Origin: Cloeon dipterum
Lineage: Eukaryota > Arthropoda > Insecta > Ephemeroptera > Baetidae
Direction of reading: 5' to 3'
Length of the DNA: 64,000 bases
Assembly (NCBI RefSeq): GCF_949628265.1
Contig: NC_088789.1
Location: 32,791,883-32,855,882 of the forward strand
Below are positions 11,046-22,880 of the stretch, piece after piece. Both the position numbers and the translations under genes were made by a program. The notes below the pieces were generated by a model. That model worked only from the letters and a program-made list of their open reading frames with translations. It was not told the origin of the DNA and ran no database searches. The stretch's first letter is position 1. Each line of letters opens with the position of its first letter.

Positions 11046-12382
11046 ACGAAGACAAGTAGTAAATTTTAATGTAAAGAAATAGCATAGAATAATTGAGAAC
11101 AAAATTTTAAAGACTGCTGTGTGTTCGTCAAACCTTTTGGCATATTCATACAGGCTTAAAATAATTATTATTAACTACAGAAACAACTAGCCCATACTGA
11201 TTTACAAAAGAAAAGGTTCTTACTTGGAACAGACCGATTTTGCTGCAGTTCTGACTGTTATGAGGAGAAATAATCGATTTTATCAGGCTGCTTCGCTATA
11301 ACATACGTCGCCCTCCGAATGTCAGCTGATTATGAGCGGGGACGCGATCAGGTTGCAGCAGCAGAGGCCTCTTCTGGCAGTTTGGTAACTGCTGCCTGTG
11401 AGTAGCAACAGAACTACCTTTTTGCTCTCAGTGGCGCCAAAAGTTAGTAAACTCAAGGGCTGGATACAGCCAAGAAGTGTGTGACGGAGAAGCATATCTT
11501 GTCATTTTCAGGCGATCACATATGAATAATTAGAAAATTGTTTGGTAAAATTGTTTAAATTTTCCCGCCCGAGCTCTGGCAAACAAATGAAAGCTACCCT
11601 GACAATCCTAGGGTTGCCACTTGCACAAATAAGCGCGAAGGTTTGAAGCACTACAAGCCCGAAAATCTGCTCAATATAATAAGGTTTTCCAGTTTTGACA
11701 GTAAAACACCGGTTTCAGGGTTAAAACACTTGGAAAATTCATATATTAGAGGAAAAGCAGCTGGAACCCCTTAAGCACCTTGCTCGCCAGCGCCACCAAG
11801 TCGTAACTCTAAAGCGCAATATCATGTTGCAAGACGCATGCGCTTTGTCATGCGGCTATAAACCCGTTGTGTTTTGTAGAAAGACTCTATTTTCACGGTA
11901 AAATGCGAATGCACGGATAATTGAGGCAAAATTAACCCCCGCGCCACTTGGCCTCTTTTGGACCCCTACGCCGAAATGTTGTTTTTGAGCTTGCAAGTAA
12001 ACTGCGCATGCGTCAAGTCGTGCGGCACGGCGACCAATCAGATGCGCCAGTTCTCTATGCCCCCTAGCGTCCATCACTCTAAATAGAGGGGCTCTTTGCC
12101 CGCGACGACCGCTCTGACAAGGCAGTGTTATAATATTTTTGGAGTGTTATTACCCCAGTCACTATAGCTATACATTTATTGTCATCCAAGAAATCGAAAA
12201 CATGATTTTCCTCTATTGTTTTTCAAGGTTGCGTGTTTTCCGATTGTAAAAGAACAAAATTCGATTGCGCAGTAAAGCAGAGAGACGTAGATAAGCCAGT
12301 GTCGTTGCCAAGAAAACACCTGCATTTCTTGCAAGCAGCACTGAAGAGAACTTGATTTTGTTCGAAGTCTTCTGCTGCCACG
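11046..12382. promoter_or_regulatory. Intergenic region between the ankyrin gene and RCBTB copy B
   Basis: Parallel to 2,190-3,519 of copy A. It contains the conserved TGCGCATGCG (12,003-12,012) and CCAAT (12,034-12,038) motifs upstream of the RCBTB start. No coding potential was recognised. The ankyrin 5' UTR exon lies just to its left, so the two genes are divergently transcribed about 1.4 kb apart. Confidence 0.4.
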
Positions 12383-15246
12383 ATGGTGGAAATCTTGGAC
12401 AAGTGGAAAATATTTCAGGAGCTGAGCGACGAACTGAAGCGGAATATCAGGCTTGCGGTTGTATTTAGTAAGATTTAAATTTTATTTTTATACAAAATTT
12501 TCATTAGACTAATTAAGTAAGAAAATTTGAAAATATTATGTGGAATTTCGGATACTTTTCTCTGTAATATTATTTAGTTTCTATTAATTGCCCATGCTGC
12601 TATATTCAATGCTTTTCATTAAAGTTAGAGCTTTGAGAACATACTAAATCTTTGCTATTTGACATTTAAAGAAGGAAGCGCAATTTACGTGACGAAAGAT
12701 GATCAAGTTTACGGCTTTGGGGAAAACAAAACAGGATTTCTTGGTACTGGCGACGAGGAACCACGCACAGAGCACACAAAAATTGAACAATTGTGCGGAC
12801 AAAACATTCAAGGTGAAGATTGTAGATTTATTATTGATGTGGCTCCAAAATAATATGACGAATGTTTTTCTTCAGAGTTGCAATTCTCATATCGTACGTT
12901 TTTTGCGATTTCTGGTTCCGGCTCAGTTTTCGCCTGGGGAAGAAATGATTTTGGCCAGCTTGGACTGGGTACCAAACGAGACACCTTTATTCCAACCAAA
13001 ATAAAAGGAATTTTGGCAACAAAAAGAGTTGTGCAAGTGGCCTGCTGCTGTGACCATACCCTGGCATTAACTTCGGATATAGAGGTTTAAATAAAATGAA
13101 TGTAATTCATAGTAGTGATTCACAGTTTTAAATACCACACTTTTAAGGTCTTTTCCTTTGGTCGTAACGATTATGGGCAGTTGGGCCTGGGACACAAAGG
13201 TGACCAAACTTTGCCATCAAAATTGGTATTTCCTTCGGCTGGAAGAGTTGTGACATCCGTCGCTTGTCTCTATTTATCATCTGTAGCACTCCTAGACTCA
13301 AGAGAGGTGAAAATTATTTATTATCTTTTAACGAGTCTTTACGAGTCTTTGCTTTTAAGTGTAATCTTTCCCCAAAAATTTATAGTCCAAAAATCACCCA
13401 GAGTTATACCAACTTCGCCACAGATTATTATCAGGAATTATTTTTTACTATCCCACGGTAAATAAAAAAATTCACGAGAATAACCTTCAGGGTTAATCGG
13501 AAAAATATTTGTAGAATAACCCAGGAATATTCCTTGGAGAAGAATCCTTTTCCTCTTGCTTCTGCCTTTTTGATTAACCCTGGGTTAATCTCGGGATAAT
13601 ATTTTGGATATCCATTCGATTATTCTTTGGGCAACATTAAGTGTGGCAAAAAAGTTATCCTTAAATTGAGATTTTTTGTTCCCAGAGACTATATATACTC
13701 AAAAAAATCACCTTTGATTTATTTATATTAATTATTCAAATCGGCTGCTTTTCTGCAGAACTATAGATATAAGATGAAAATATTATTTCTCATATACCTC
13801 TTGTTAATAAGTTGACCATTCACTTTCAAGGTATTTGCGTGGGGGAAAAATGAAGCTGGCATTTTGGGCCAAAACGCATATGTGAAGGAGCAAAAAATTC
13901 CTTGCAAAGTGCCAGGCTTGGATGGCATTACCATTACAAAAATTGTTTGTGGAGTAAATCATGCCCTCGCTTTGTCCGACGATGGAAAAATCTATTCTTG
14001 GGGATGGAACGAATGTGGCCACCTTGGAAACGGAACCTACAAAAATTCACACCAACCAACTTTGATATCTGGAAATTTTGGCAGGTCAGTTGAGATTTTA
14101 CGGATAATTAACAACTATATTAAGCACTGCTGAATGAGTGAAATATTTATAAGACAAATTGTGTACAAATAAACAATCCTTTTGATTGTTGATAGGATAA
14201 GAGACATAGCCGCTCATTACACTAGCCATCGTAGTACTGCAGTCACAGAAGGAAATGAAGTATACGTATGGGGTTGCTCGGGATCCCGAGGTAGGATTTT
14301 AATCTTAAAAATAATTAAAACATAACAAACGCACGAATTCTATCTTAAGGCTCATTTATTGTAAGCCCCCAAAAAACTATATTAGCATCACTGGATGAAG
14401 TTTTTGTGAATATTCCAAATAATGGGGCAATTACATTCCGACCGTTGCGTCCAAATCTTGACAAGACGATAGAAGAAAATAACACTGGAAACGAATGGCC
14501 GAAATGGCTCAAGAAAGCTTTTAATCACGCCGTAAGGAAAATAGACATACATTTCCAAAAATTTTACACGACAAATCGTGGCGTATATAGGATACAGCTG
14601 ACGTTGTTTTCGTTGTCGAAGGAAAGAAAATCCACGCGCACAAAGCAATTCTGATATTGCAATGCGCCGTTTTCGAGACGATGTTCCAGGGTGATTGGAA
14701 GGAGAGCCACGAAAGGTAATTTATTTAATTTCGCGAATAAAATAAAATTTAATTTTTAAAAGGGAGCAAATGATCGAGAATCACAGCTACGATGTATTTT
14801 ACGCCTTCTTGAAATACTTTTACACCAACGAGGTTGATTTTCAGCCAGATTTGGCTCTAGGTAAAGAAATTTAATTAAAGTGGTTTCTGTTTTCAAATGA
14901 TTAACTGAAAATATAGAAATTTTCTCCTTGGCCCACTTTTATCTGATGACTGATCTGCAAAAGGAGTGCTTGAAAATTATCAAGAGAGGATTGACTGTGG
15001 AAAATGCAGCTTCGATTTACGACAAAGCAATTCAACTTGCTACCGAGGTACCTTATTACTATTTTTATAATAACATTTCTGGTCTGGACTCTCATTTCTT
15101 TTTAGGAAGTTAAGGAGTTCGTTTTCAGTTTCTGCTTAGAGAACATGACTGCTGTTGTGAACAGTGATGGCTTCAAGCTCTTGAAGGATGATGTCATGAG
15201 AGACTTCATTCTTCGTGCGGCGCAGCAAGGAGTGTTTAAAAAATGA
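12383..15246 (+). CDS. RCBTB-like: RCC1 and BTB domain protein (RCBTB1/2-like), copy B
   Basis: Eleven exons mirror copy A: 12383-12467, 12672-12812, 12876-13084, 13148-13306, 13831-14084, 14196-14290, 14350-14531, 14591-14715, 14763-14860, 14917-15047 and 15106-15246. Phases are compatible throughout and the product is 539 aa. RCC1 blades include VFSFGRNDYGQLGLGHKGD and IYSWGWNECGHLGNG; the BTB domain starts at DTADVVFVVEGKKIHAHKAI. Compared with copy A there is one codon fewer in exon 5 and two more in exon 6, plus many substitutions concentrated in RCC1 loops. The N-terminus is MVEILDKWKIF, nearer the family consensus than copy A. Intron 4 is longer (524 bases) and holds the same transposon remnant. 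It appears functional from sequence. The likely role is the same as for copy A: propeller-based recognition coupled to a BTB domain. Confidence 0.9.
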
Positions 15247-15483
15247 TAATTATTATAGGTTGAGAGAAGCAGAATGTGTATATTTTTTAAATTTTGTTCC
15301 TTACATCCAATAAATATTAACTTGTATGAATTAGGACGAGTGTTATCTCTGTTAAGGCACCTTCTTTGTCCTTATCTTGTCTACGTCTCCGCGAGTTTCG
15401 ATAATCACCAAAATTAACAGCAAATTCTTTAATTATTAGTTATATTTGTGCAATTTTGAGAAGAACAATTGCTCACTTTGTTA

Positions 15484-15967
15484 CCCTGCAAGAAAAAAAA
15501 TATCACTGTGACGTCATATTGATGTCACATGATATCACCCGGGTGACGTCATATTGACGTCACTTAATGTCCGTCACAATTGGATCATATTGATATCATT
15601 ATGATATCACGACCAAAAAATTTTTCCCAAATGCTATTATTTTAATAGCATTTTCAAAACTGACAGTTTTTGGATCCGTATTCCAAGCTCCAACCTGGAG
15701 TGACGTCAATATGACGTCATATTGACGTCACTTGAGGTGATATCTTGACCAAAAATTTTCCCCAGAAAATTTTCTTTAAATCATTTTAATAGCATTTTCA
15801 ACCTCAAGTTTTAAAAATGCAATAAAAATAATTTTCTGGGAAAAATTTTTTGGTCGTGATATCATAATGATGTCAATATGATCCCATAGTGACGGACATT
15901 TAGTGACGTCAATTTGACGTCACCCGGGTGATATCAATATGACATCACAGTAATATTTTTTCCTGGA
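15484..15967. repeat. Inner palindrome 1 of the 2.1 kb element
   Basis: The left arm (15,484-15,660) and right arm (about 15,790-15,967) are inverted copies. Both carry the order ATATCACTGTGACGTCA, CACCCGGGTGA, GTCCGTCAC and ACCAAAAAATTTTTCCC. It is about 480 bases long and fold-back in character. Confidence 0.8.
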
Positions 15968-16317
15968 AAATTCAATTAATTTTTTGATTAGGAATGAAGA
16001 AAACGCATATGAATTATATTTTATTGTCACTTACATCGCATACAATATAATTCTGAGTGTAAGGAATCTCCACCGTTAAGAGCATCGCAGCGGAAAAAGT
16101 AGCCCCGTCACGCTTGTCACTTTTATTTTAATAATCTTAATCTCCCAGCCATCGCAAATTATTTGCGTTTCCAACCAATCGAAAACATGGAGTTTTTTCC
16201 ATTTTATAAAATAAAAATATTTACTGATTTCCTTATTCAAGCATTAAATTTTCCATCCCTGCAATGACGTCACTGTGACATCACTTTGATATCACTCGCG
16301 TCACAATTGCACTTGAG

Positions 16318-17588
16318 TGCAAGAAAAATGATGTCAGTGACGTGAAAATGACGAAAAATTTTGTATTTCCCAAAGGCTTTAAATTTTTATTTTGAACAGC
16401 TAAAAACAAGTTTTGTTGGTTTTCCATTGAATTTTGAGCAAATTTTGAAAATTTCCCATTCCTTCAATGACGTCACTGTGACATCACTGTGATATCACTC
16501 ACGTCACGATTGCACTTCCGAAGAGACGAGGAATGAAAATGATGTCAAAATGATATCATATTGACATACCCACGGTGACCAAACGTTTTAATATTTTTCC
16601 GTTGATATACCAAAGAAATCAATATAATATCTCTAAAATTTTCCAATTTTGGAAAAAATTTTAAAAATTTTTTAAAAAAATTTGTCATTTTTTCATACTT
16701 TTTTAAATTATATTATTGCAAATGGGGCATACAATTCAGGTGTGCAGGGTCACGATTCGACGTGATGTCAAAGTGACGTCAAAGTGACGTCAAAGTGACG
16801 TCAAAGTGACGTCAAAGTGACGTCAAAGTGATATCAATATGACATGCTCAGCGTGATGATTTTTTGAAATTCTGGGGATGCACGTGATATCAATGTGACA
16901 TCAATGTGATGTCCCAAAAGAATTTGAAACAAAAAAAAATTTGAAATCTTTGCTGATCATTAACATTTAAATTAATTAATTAATTTCATAATTTTTTTGT
17001 TTCAAATTCTTTTGGGACATCACATTGATGTCACATTGATATCACGTGCATCCCTGGAATTTCAAAAAATTATCACGCTGAGCATGTCATATTGATATCA
17101 CTTTGACGTCACTTTGACGTCACTTTGACGTCACTTTGACATCACGTCGAATCGTGACCCTGCACACCTGAATTGTATGCCCCATTTGCAATAATATAAT
17201 TTAAAAAAGTATGAAAAAATGACAAATTTTTTTTAAAATTTTTTAAAATTTTTTCCAAAATTGGAAAATTTTAGAGATATTATATTGATTTCTTTGGTAT
17301 ATCAACGGAAAAATATTAAAACGTTTGGTCACCGTGGGTATGTCAATATGATATCATTTTGACATCATTTTCATTCCTCGTCTCTTCGGAAGTGCAATCG
17401 TGACGTGAGTGATATCACAGTGATGTCTCAGTGACGTCATTGGAGGGATGAGGAAATTTTCAAAATTTGCTCAAAATTCAATGGAAAACCAACAAAACTT
17501 GTTTTTAGTTGTTCAAAATCAAAATTTAAAGCCTTTTGAAAATACAAAATTTTTCGTCATTTTCACGTCACTGACATCATTTTTCTTG
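16318..17588. repeat. Inner palindrome 2 (arms about 630 bases) with an 11-bp CRE-like array
   Basis: The arms 16,318-16,950 and 16,985-17,588 are near-perfect inverted copies around a short AT-rich centre (TTAATTAATTAATT near 16,970). Near 16,770-16,830 the left arm holds at least five tandem copies of an 11-bp unit, AAGTGACGTCA. The right arm near 17,100-17,140 has about three. TGACGTCA is the CREB/ATF palindrome. Confidence 0.8.
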
Positions 17589-17894
17589 CAGGGTAAATAT
17601 CACGATTTAAATTCAAATAAATGTTCCTTATAAAAATATTTCCGATATAAACCAATTTCAAACCTATCCCTTATATCTTACTGGCTTTGGAAGATGACAT
17701 CACCCCAAAAATTGAATCACATCTCGTTGTCATGCGTGATTTCCATCTTATCGGATACCGTGTAGTGCTTATCTGACATGGCAGTTTTTTTTTGTTGATT
17801 TGATTGATAGCTCCATCCACTCCATTCAATATTATATTAGTGAGCAGCACAAGATAAATTATCGTAGTTATCTCTAGTGAGCAAACAATTAATG

Positions 17895-18090
17895 GGGCAC
17901 AGCAATTTGCGACTTTTTGAAATTCATCTACACAGAAGAAATCAACTTGAGGCCAGATTGCACAGCCAGTAATGGACATTAAAAACAAATAATAATTTTT
18001 TTTAATAGCTTGTTTGTTTTGGCGCTTTTCTACCACCTTCCCGCGCTTCAAGATAAATGCGGAAAATTCTTCAAAAGAGGCGTCGAGGTG
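17895..18090 (+). pseudogene. Decayed BTB-domain fragment (copy B counterpart)
   Basis: Repeats the fragment at 6,740-7,110: FLKFIYTEEINLRPDC followed by a degraded stretch ending in a form of KRGV. Homology stops near 18,088 at the duplication boundary, so less of the relic is present than in copy A. Confidence 0.55.
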
Positions 18091-18184
18091 TAGCTGGAGG
18101 TGCTGCCAGGAAGGCGGCCAGCATGAGGCCCACCTCCGGGGGGCAGCCTCCCCAGCTCAGCTGCTCCATCTGGCGACGAGCCAT
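18072..18184 (-). other. Possible truncated first exon at the duplication breakpoint
   Basis: On the minus strand an ATG at 18,184 opens MARRQMEQLSWGGCPPEVGL and stays open for about 37 codons to a stop beside the duplication edge. It is clearly more GC-rich than both flanks and about 100 bases of similar composition lie upstream. The PPEVGLMLAAFL stretch is vaguely F-box-like. It may be the 5' end of a gene whose remainder was replaced by the duplicated block. No downstream exon could be tied to it. Confidence 0.25.
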
Positions 18185-20001
18185 CGTGACGCGCCTTCAA
18201 CTTTTTTACTACCACCGCCCTTCTTTTTACGCCGTCAGCCCGAAGAGTCAATCTGTCACCACAAGAGGAGCAAAAAATAATTATTCCCGAAACCTAAATC
18301 AAGCTCGCGTGTCGTGGAAGCCAGTTTAGCCGTAGCCAGGTATGCCAGGTGATTAGCGAGTGGGCGTGGCCGCTATTCCGGTTGCGCCAACAGAGAGCGG
18401 ATGGCGCCAAAATAAGTCGGGAAATTAATTCTGTTTGGATTTGCAATAGTCAACACACTTCTTACGTTAATTTATATATTTTTTGATTGGCATGCATTAA
18501 ATTTTGTACTATCATTTAATTGTTCGCAGACGTAATTTAAAATCACGAAAAATCTAATCTGAAAAAATCGGCCAGGCGAAAAAAAAATCAAATCAATCAA
18601 AAAAGTTATTCAAATTAATAATTTTAGGTCTAATAATATGCTAAGAAATTCTGTTCTTTGTCCATGTTCTGCATAAAGTGTCCTGTACGAAATTACAGAG
18701 ATAGAGAGTGACTCATGCAATCCTTTGTCAATTTGTGTTTCGTTATAAACACACAATTATGTGACATCATGAGACCGGCCCTTGAAATAATTGTGTTAGC
18801 CAATCCTGATTCCTGACGTAATACTAAAGTATGGAAAGGAAAAATGTTTTTCTTTTAATTTTAAAAATAATTTAAATTCGCTTTTCATAACATTGAAAAT
18901 TTCTTTCGTAGAGAAAATAATATCGTTAAATTAAAACACTTAATATAATGAACTTATTCATGCAGGGTACAAAATGAAAGGTTGAAGATTTAAAAATTTT
19001 AACCATTTTTAAAATGTCAGGTTCAGGATAAGTTTATCAAGTATTGTTTCACGATTATAATTCGGCCGTTTTGGCATTTTATTTTAGTTTTATAGCGCCG
19101 AAAACCTATGAAAAGACACTAAAAGGTCGAAGAAATTGGAACTATGTTCGAAATTTGTATATCAGGTACAAGTCAGGGACAGACCCGAATTCGACCTTCA
19201 TAGGTCCATACCCTAAGCCCTATTGGTGTTTTTATGCAAATCAAATTTTTAAAAATATGCAAGACAGTCGAGAGGTGAACTCACTGCTCGAAGCAGGCCT
19301 TGAGGACGGCTTTTCATTTTCTAATTCGAATTGAAGAAAAATTGTCGTGATTGTGCAGATATTCAAAGGCAACATTTCACCGCAGAAACCCTATAAAATC
19401 AAAGGGAGTATCATCCCCTAATTTTAAATTTCCAAAAAAAGGTCGAAAAAAGGGGACATTGATCCTTGACCTGCGAGTTTTTTATGAACTGAAAAGTTGT
19501 TCAGGATCAAAAACTAGGTTGAGCAGTGAACATTTCAACATCAAGAGTTACAGTCCACCTATCTTATGATTTATTTTGAGATACCGAAAAAATGGGGAGC
19601 ACCCTGATTGCCGGGCATATAAATTGGAATTCGCACCACCAATTAACAAATTCTTTAAGTAAATAATAAATTTGTCACCTGAAAATTTCAACGCCAACAA
19701 AATCGCAGTCCAATCTCGAGTTATTTGACAGAGCTCTTTATAATTAAGGTTCTAAAGCATAATAAATTATTAAAAGTCTATTATTAATCTAGTCATAACA
19801 ATTGATAAATTTATTTTTTTGCCCTTCATAAAAATTAAAAACATGTTTTTCAAGTTGGCGTGTTTTTAAAATTTATGAATAAAAATCTATTAAGCATTCA
19901 GACGGACGACAGACGTTCGTCGATTCTCGTCGACAAGAAAACACCTACGTTTCTTGAAGAGGATTTGATTTGGGGCGGAGATTCTCTGCTCTACCACCGC
20001 G
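18185..20001. other. Intergenic, no supported gene
   Basis: AT-rich. Open frames around 19,044-19,570 have no recognisable domain, no homologous counterpart in the window and biased composition, so they are not called. The last few hundred bases before 20,002 are the 5' flank of the third RCBTB gene. Confidence 0.5.
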
Positions 20002-22341
20002 ATGAAGTGCAGTTTACATAAGTGGAAAATATTGCAGAAGTTGAGCAACGAACTGAAGAGGAATATCAGATGTGCATTCGTATTAAGTAAGCTTTTAATT
20101 TCATCCTTTAATGAGGCTCAAACTTGATATTATGTTTAATTTCTGATTATTTTTTTACTATATTAATTAGTTTCCACTGCCCAGTGCTAAATTCAAAGCT
20201 TTATTTAAGTTAGAGCTTTGATAATAATTCCCAGTTTCCTAAGTAAAACCTCTCATCTTTGCTATTTAACATTCATAGATGATGGCGCAATTTACGTGAC
20301 GAAAAGAGATAGAGTTTACGGCTTTGGGAAAAACCAAGAAGGATTTCTTGGTACTGGCGACAAGCAACCACGCGAAAAGCACACAAAAATTGAACAATTG
20401 TGCGGACAAAACATTCGAGGTGAAGATTTTGATCAAGGATTTATTAGATTCCCGAATAAATATGTTTTTATGTTTTCATTTAGATGTGCAATGCTCACGC
20501 AATACATTCTTTGCGATTTCTGCTTCCGGCTCAGTTTTCGCCTGGGGAAAAAGTGATTTTGGCCAGCTTGGACTAAGTACGGATAGAGAAACCTTGATCC
20601 CAACCAAAATAGAAGGAATTTTGAGAGCAAAAAGAGTTGTCCAAGTGGCCTGCAGTGAACGCCATACCCTGGCTTTAACCTCGGATGGAGAGGTTGCAAC
20701 AAAATTTAATTTCATTCAAATTAATTCAAATATCACGCGCTCTGAAAGTCTTTTCCTTTGGTTCTAACTATTACGGGCAGCTGGGCCTTGGACACATTGA
20801 AGACCGAACTCTTGCAACAAAATTGGACTTTCCTGCGGCTTGCAAAAAAGTGACAGCCATCGCTTGTCTGGATTTATCATCTGTAGCTCTGCTAGACTCA
20901 GGAGAGGTAAAATTTTTATTTATTTCGAGAGCTCAAATATTTATTTAGAAATAAGATGGAATTAATTATTGGATCATTCAATTTAAAGGTGTTTGCTTGG
21001 GGGAACAATTTATATGGCATTTTGGGCTATAATAATGAAGACTTGGAGGAGCAAAACATTCCTCGCCAAGTGCCCGGCTTGGATGGCATCACAATTACAA
21101 GAATTGTTTGTGGCGCTAATCATGCCCTAGCTGTGTCCAAAAATGGAAAAGTCTATGCTTGGGGATGTAATTATTTTGGCCAGCTTGGAAATGGCGCCAA
21201 CCGAAATTCACACCGACCATCTTTGATAACTGGAATTGTTGGCAGGTCAGATGGACAATAGTAGTATAAATGAACAAAATATTAACGTGACAAAAATGTT
21301 ACTATAGGGTAAGAGACGTAGCTACTCATTTCGCAAGAAGTGTTAGTGCTGCGGTCACAGAAGCAGGTGAAGTTTACGTATGGGGTGACACCAATGGTAC
21401 GAGTTTGAATTTGGAGTAAAAAACGATTAAAAAATAATGAATCATGAATAGGCAACAAATCTAACAGGCCGAAAAAAACCTTTTGCAAATCGCTGGATGA
21501 AGTCTTTGCGGATATTCGGAATAGGGAATTTAGATTCCGACCGTTGCATTCAATACTTTATGAGCCGAGAGAAGAAAAGATAAGTTCTGCTCCCGAATTG
21601 CCGGAATGGCTCAAGAATTCTTTTGATGACGTCGTAAGGAATATAACACATTTATTATAATATTTGATAAATTAATCGTGTTGGATAGGATTCTGCAGAC
21701 GTAGTTTTTGCGGTCGAGGGAAAGAAAATCCACGCGCACAAAGCAATTCTGGTCATGCGATGTGAATTCTTCAGGGCGATGTACCTGGGAAATTGGATAG
21801 AGAGCAACAAAAGGTAGATATTTCAACTTGTTAATGTACCAAAACCTAATTTTAAAAGGGAGCAAATCATCGAGCATGGCAGCTATGACGCGTTTTACGC
21901 CTTCTTGAAATACTTCTATACCAACGAGGTTGATTATTTTCAGCCAGATTTGGCTCTAGGTACAGAAATTTAATTAAAGTGGTTTCTGTTTTCAAATGAT
22001 TAACTGAAAATATAGAGCTTTTCGCCTTGGCCCACTTTTATTGCATGACTGATCTGCAAAACGAGTGCTTTCAAATTATCCAAAGAAGCGTGACTGTGGA
22101 AAATGCAGCGTCGATTTACGATCAAGCAATTCTATACTTGATGTTGAGGTTCCGATTTGATTTTCTCTAACTAAAAGTTCTGGTTGGTAAACTTAATTCT
22201 TTTTAGGAACTGAAGGAGTTCGTTTTGAACTTCTGCAAGAAGCACATGAATGCTGTTGTGAAGAGTGATGGTTTCAAGCTCTTGAAGGATGATATGAAAA
22301 ATTTTATCCTTCGTGCTGCGCAGCAAGGATCGAGCGCTTAA
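20002..22341 (+). pseudogene. RCBTB-like: Third RCC1-BTB paralogue (RCBTB-like), probably damaged
   Basis: Same eleven-exon plan as copies A and B: 20002-20086, 20279-20419, 20484-20692, about 20749-20906, 20989-21245, 21308-21396, 21452-21633, 21689-21813, 21859-21959, 22016 to about 22148, and 22207-22341. Domains are recognisable: blades such as VFAWGKSDFGQLGLS and VYAWGCNYFGQLGNG, BTB start DSADVVFAVEGKKIHAHKAI, and a tail ending AAQQGSSA. Two positions break the frame. The intron 3 acceptor reads GAAAG|TCTTTTCC and lacks the G seen in the paralogues (AAG|GTCTTTTCC), shifting frame unless an alternative acceptor 33 bases inside the exon is used. The end of exon 10 has two extra bases, so joining exon 11 gives an early stop. 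Exons 5-9 are otherwise clean. It may be a recent pseudogene or produce a shorter protein. Confidence 0.7.
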
Positions 22342-22695
22342 AAAAAGATGTCAAGGAGGCGATTTATTCTGCTAAGAGAAGCAAAGATTTAAACATTTTG
22401 TTCGTTTACCAATAAAAAATATTTTTTCGAATTAAGACGCGTGTATGATATCACTGATTGTGAGGTGGCTTTTACAGTTTTTTCTTAATTCGCCCAGACT
22501 GTGTTTGATGTTTGACGTCGACGACCTAAGGTTATAGGTCGATTAATCTAACTTCAATTTTTGAATGCAAATCCAATATTATAATCTTAACTAACACGTT
22601 TTCGACTAAATCGTAGCCTAAGGAAACATAATGTTAATCGAATCCACAATTTCAAGATTTGTACATGCAAATTGATTGTTATTTCTCTCGATAAT

Positions 22696-22880
22696 ATGAG
22701 AGGATATCACCTGAATATGTTAAAAAGTGCTGTTGCTCACTGCAAGTGCAAATTCCAATGCTCTGGCTTGTACCAAACTCACTTGGAGCCATGCAGAAAG
22801 ACAAAATTTAACTGTGACAAGTGTTCAAAATAATACAACCTGCTTTTTCACATGCGAAAAAAACACATACTCTAAAAGTT
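22696..22880 (+). pseudogene. Fragment of a lola-like C2H2 zinc-finger exon
   Basis: One frame reads CKFQCSGLYQTHLEPCRK, then FNCDKCSK, a TAA stop at 22,831-22,833, then YNLLFHMRKKH. Cys pairs, a Leu-X2-His spacing and a His-X4-His tail are arranged as in the paired zinc fingers of alternative C-terminal exons of longitudinals-lacking-type BTB genes. The internal stop and a shortened second finger show decay. No BTB exons of such a gene were identified nearby. Confidence 0.45.

Larger units (their letters stand above)
15484..17593. mobile_element. Non-autonomous palindromic DNA transposon, TA target duplication
   Basis: The ends are CCCTGCAAGAAAAA at 15,484 and its complement TTTTTCTTGCAGGG ending at 17,593, flanked by TA on both sides (15,482-15,483 and 17,594-17,595). 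The empty site is visible in duplication copy A (TTGTTAAATATCAC around 6,420-6,433), which fixes the insertion to the base and shows it followed the duplication. TA duplication suggests mobilisation by a Tc1/mariner-type transposase, but no transposase is encoded. The interior is two nested palindromes (15,484-15,967 and 16,318-17,588) packed with TGACGTCA and GATATC words. Confidence 0.85.
7577..18090. repeat. Segmental duplication, copy B (ankyrin + RCC1-BTB block)
   Basis: Second copy of the block described at 1,055-7,110, retaining the full ankyrin ORF and its 5' exons. It carries a post-duplication 2,110-bp transposon at 15,484-17,593. Homology ends near 18,088 within the decayed BTB fragment, where unrelated GC-rich DNA begins. 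Confidence 0.85.

Noticed and set aside
19044-19569. Two adjacent open frames
   Set aside because: No recognisable motif, low-complexity AT-rich flanks, no conservation elsewhere in the window.
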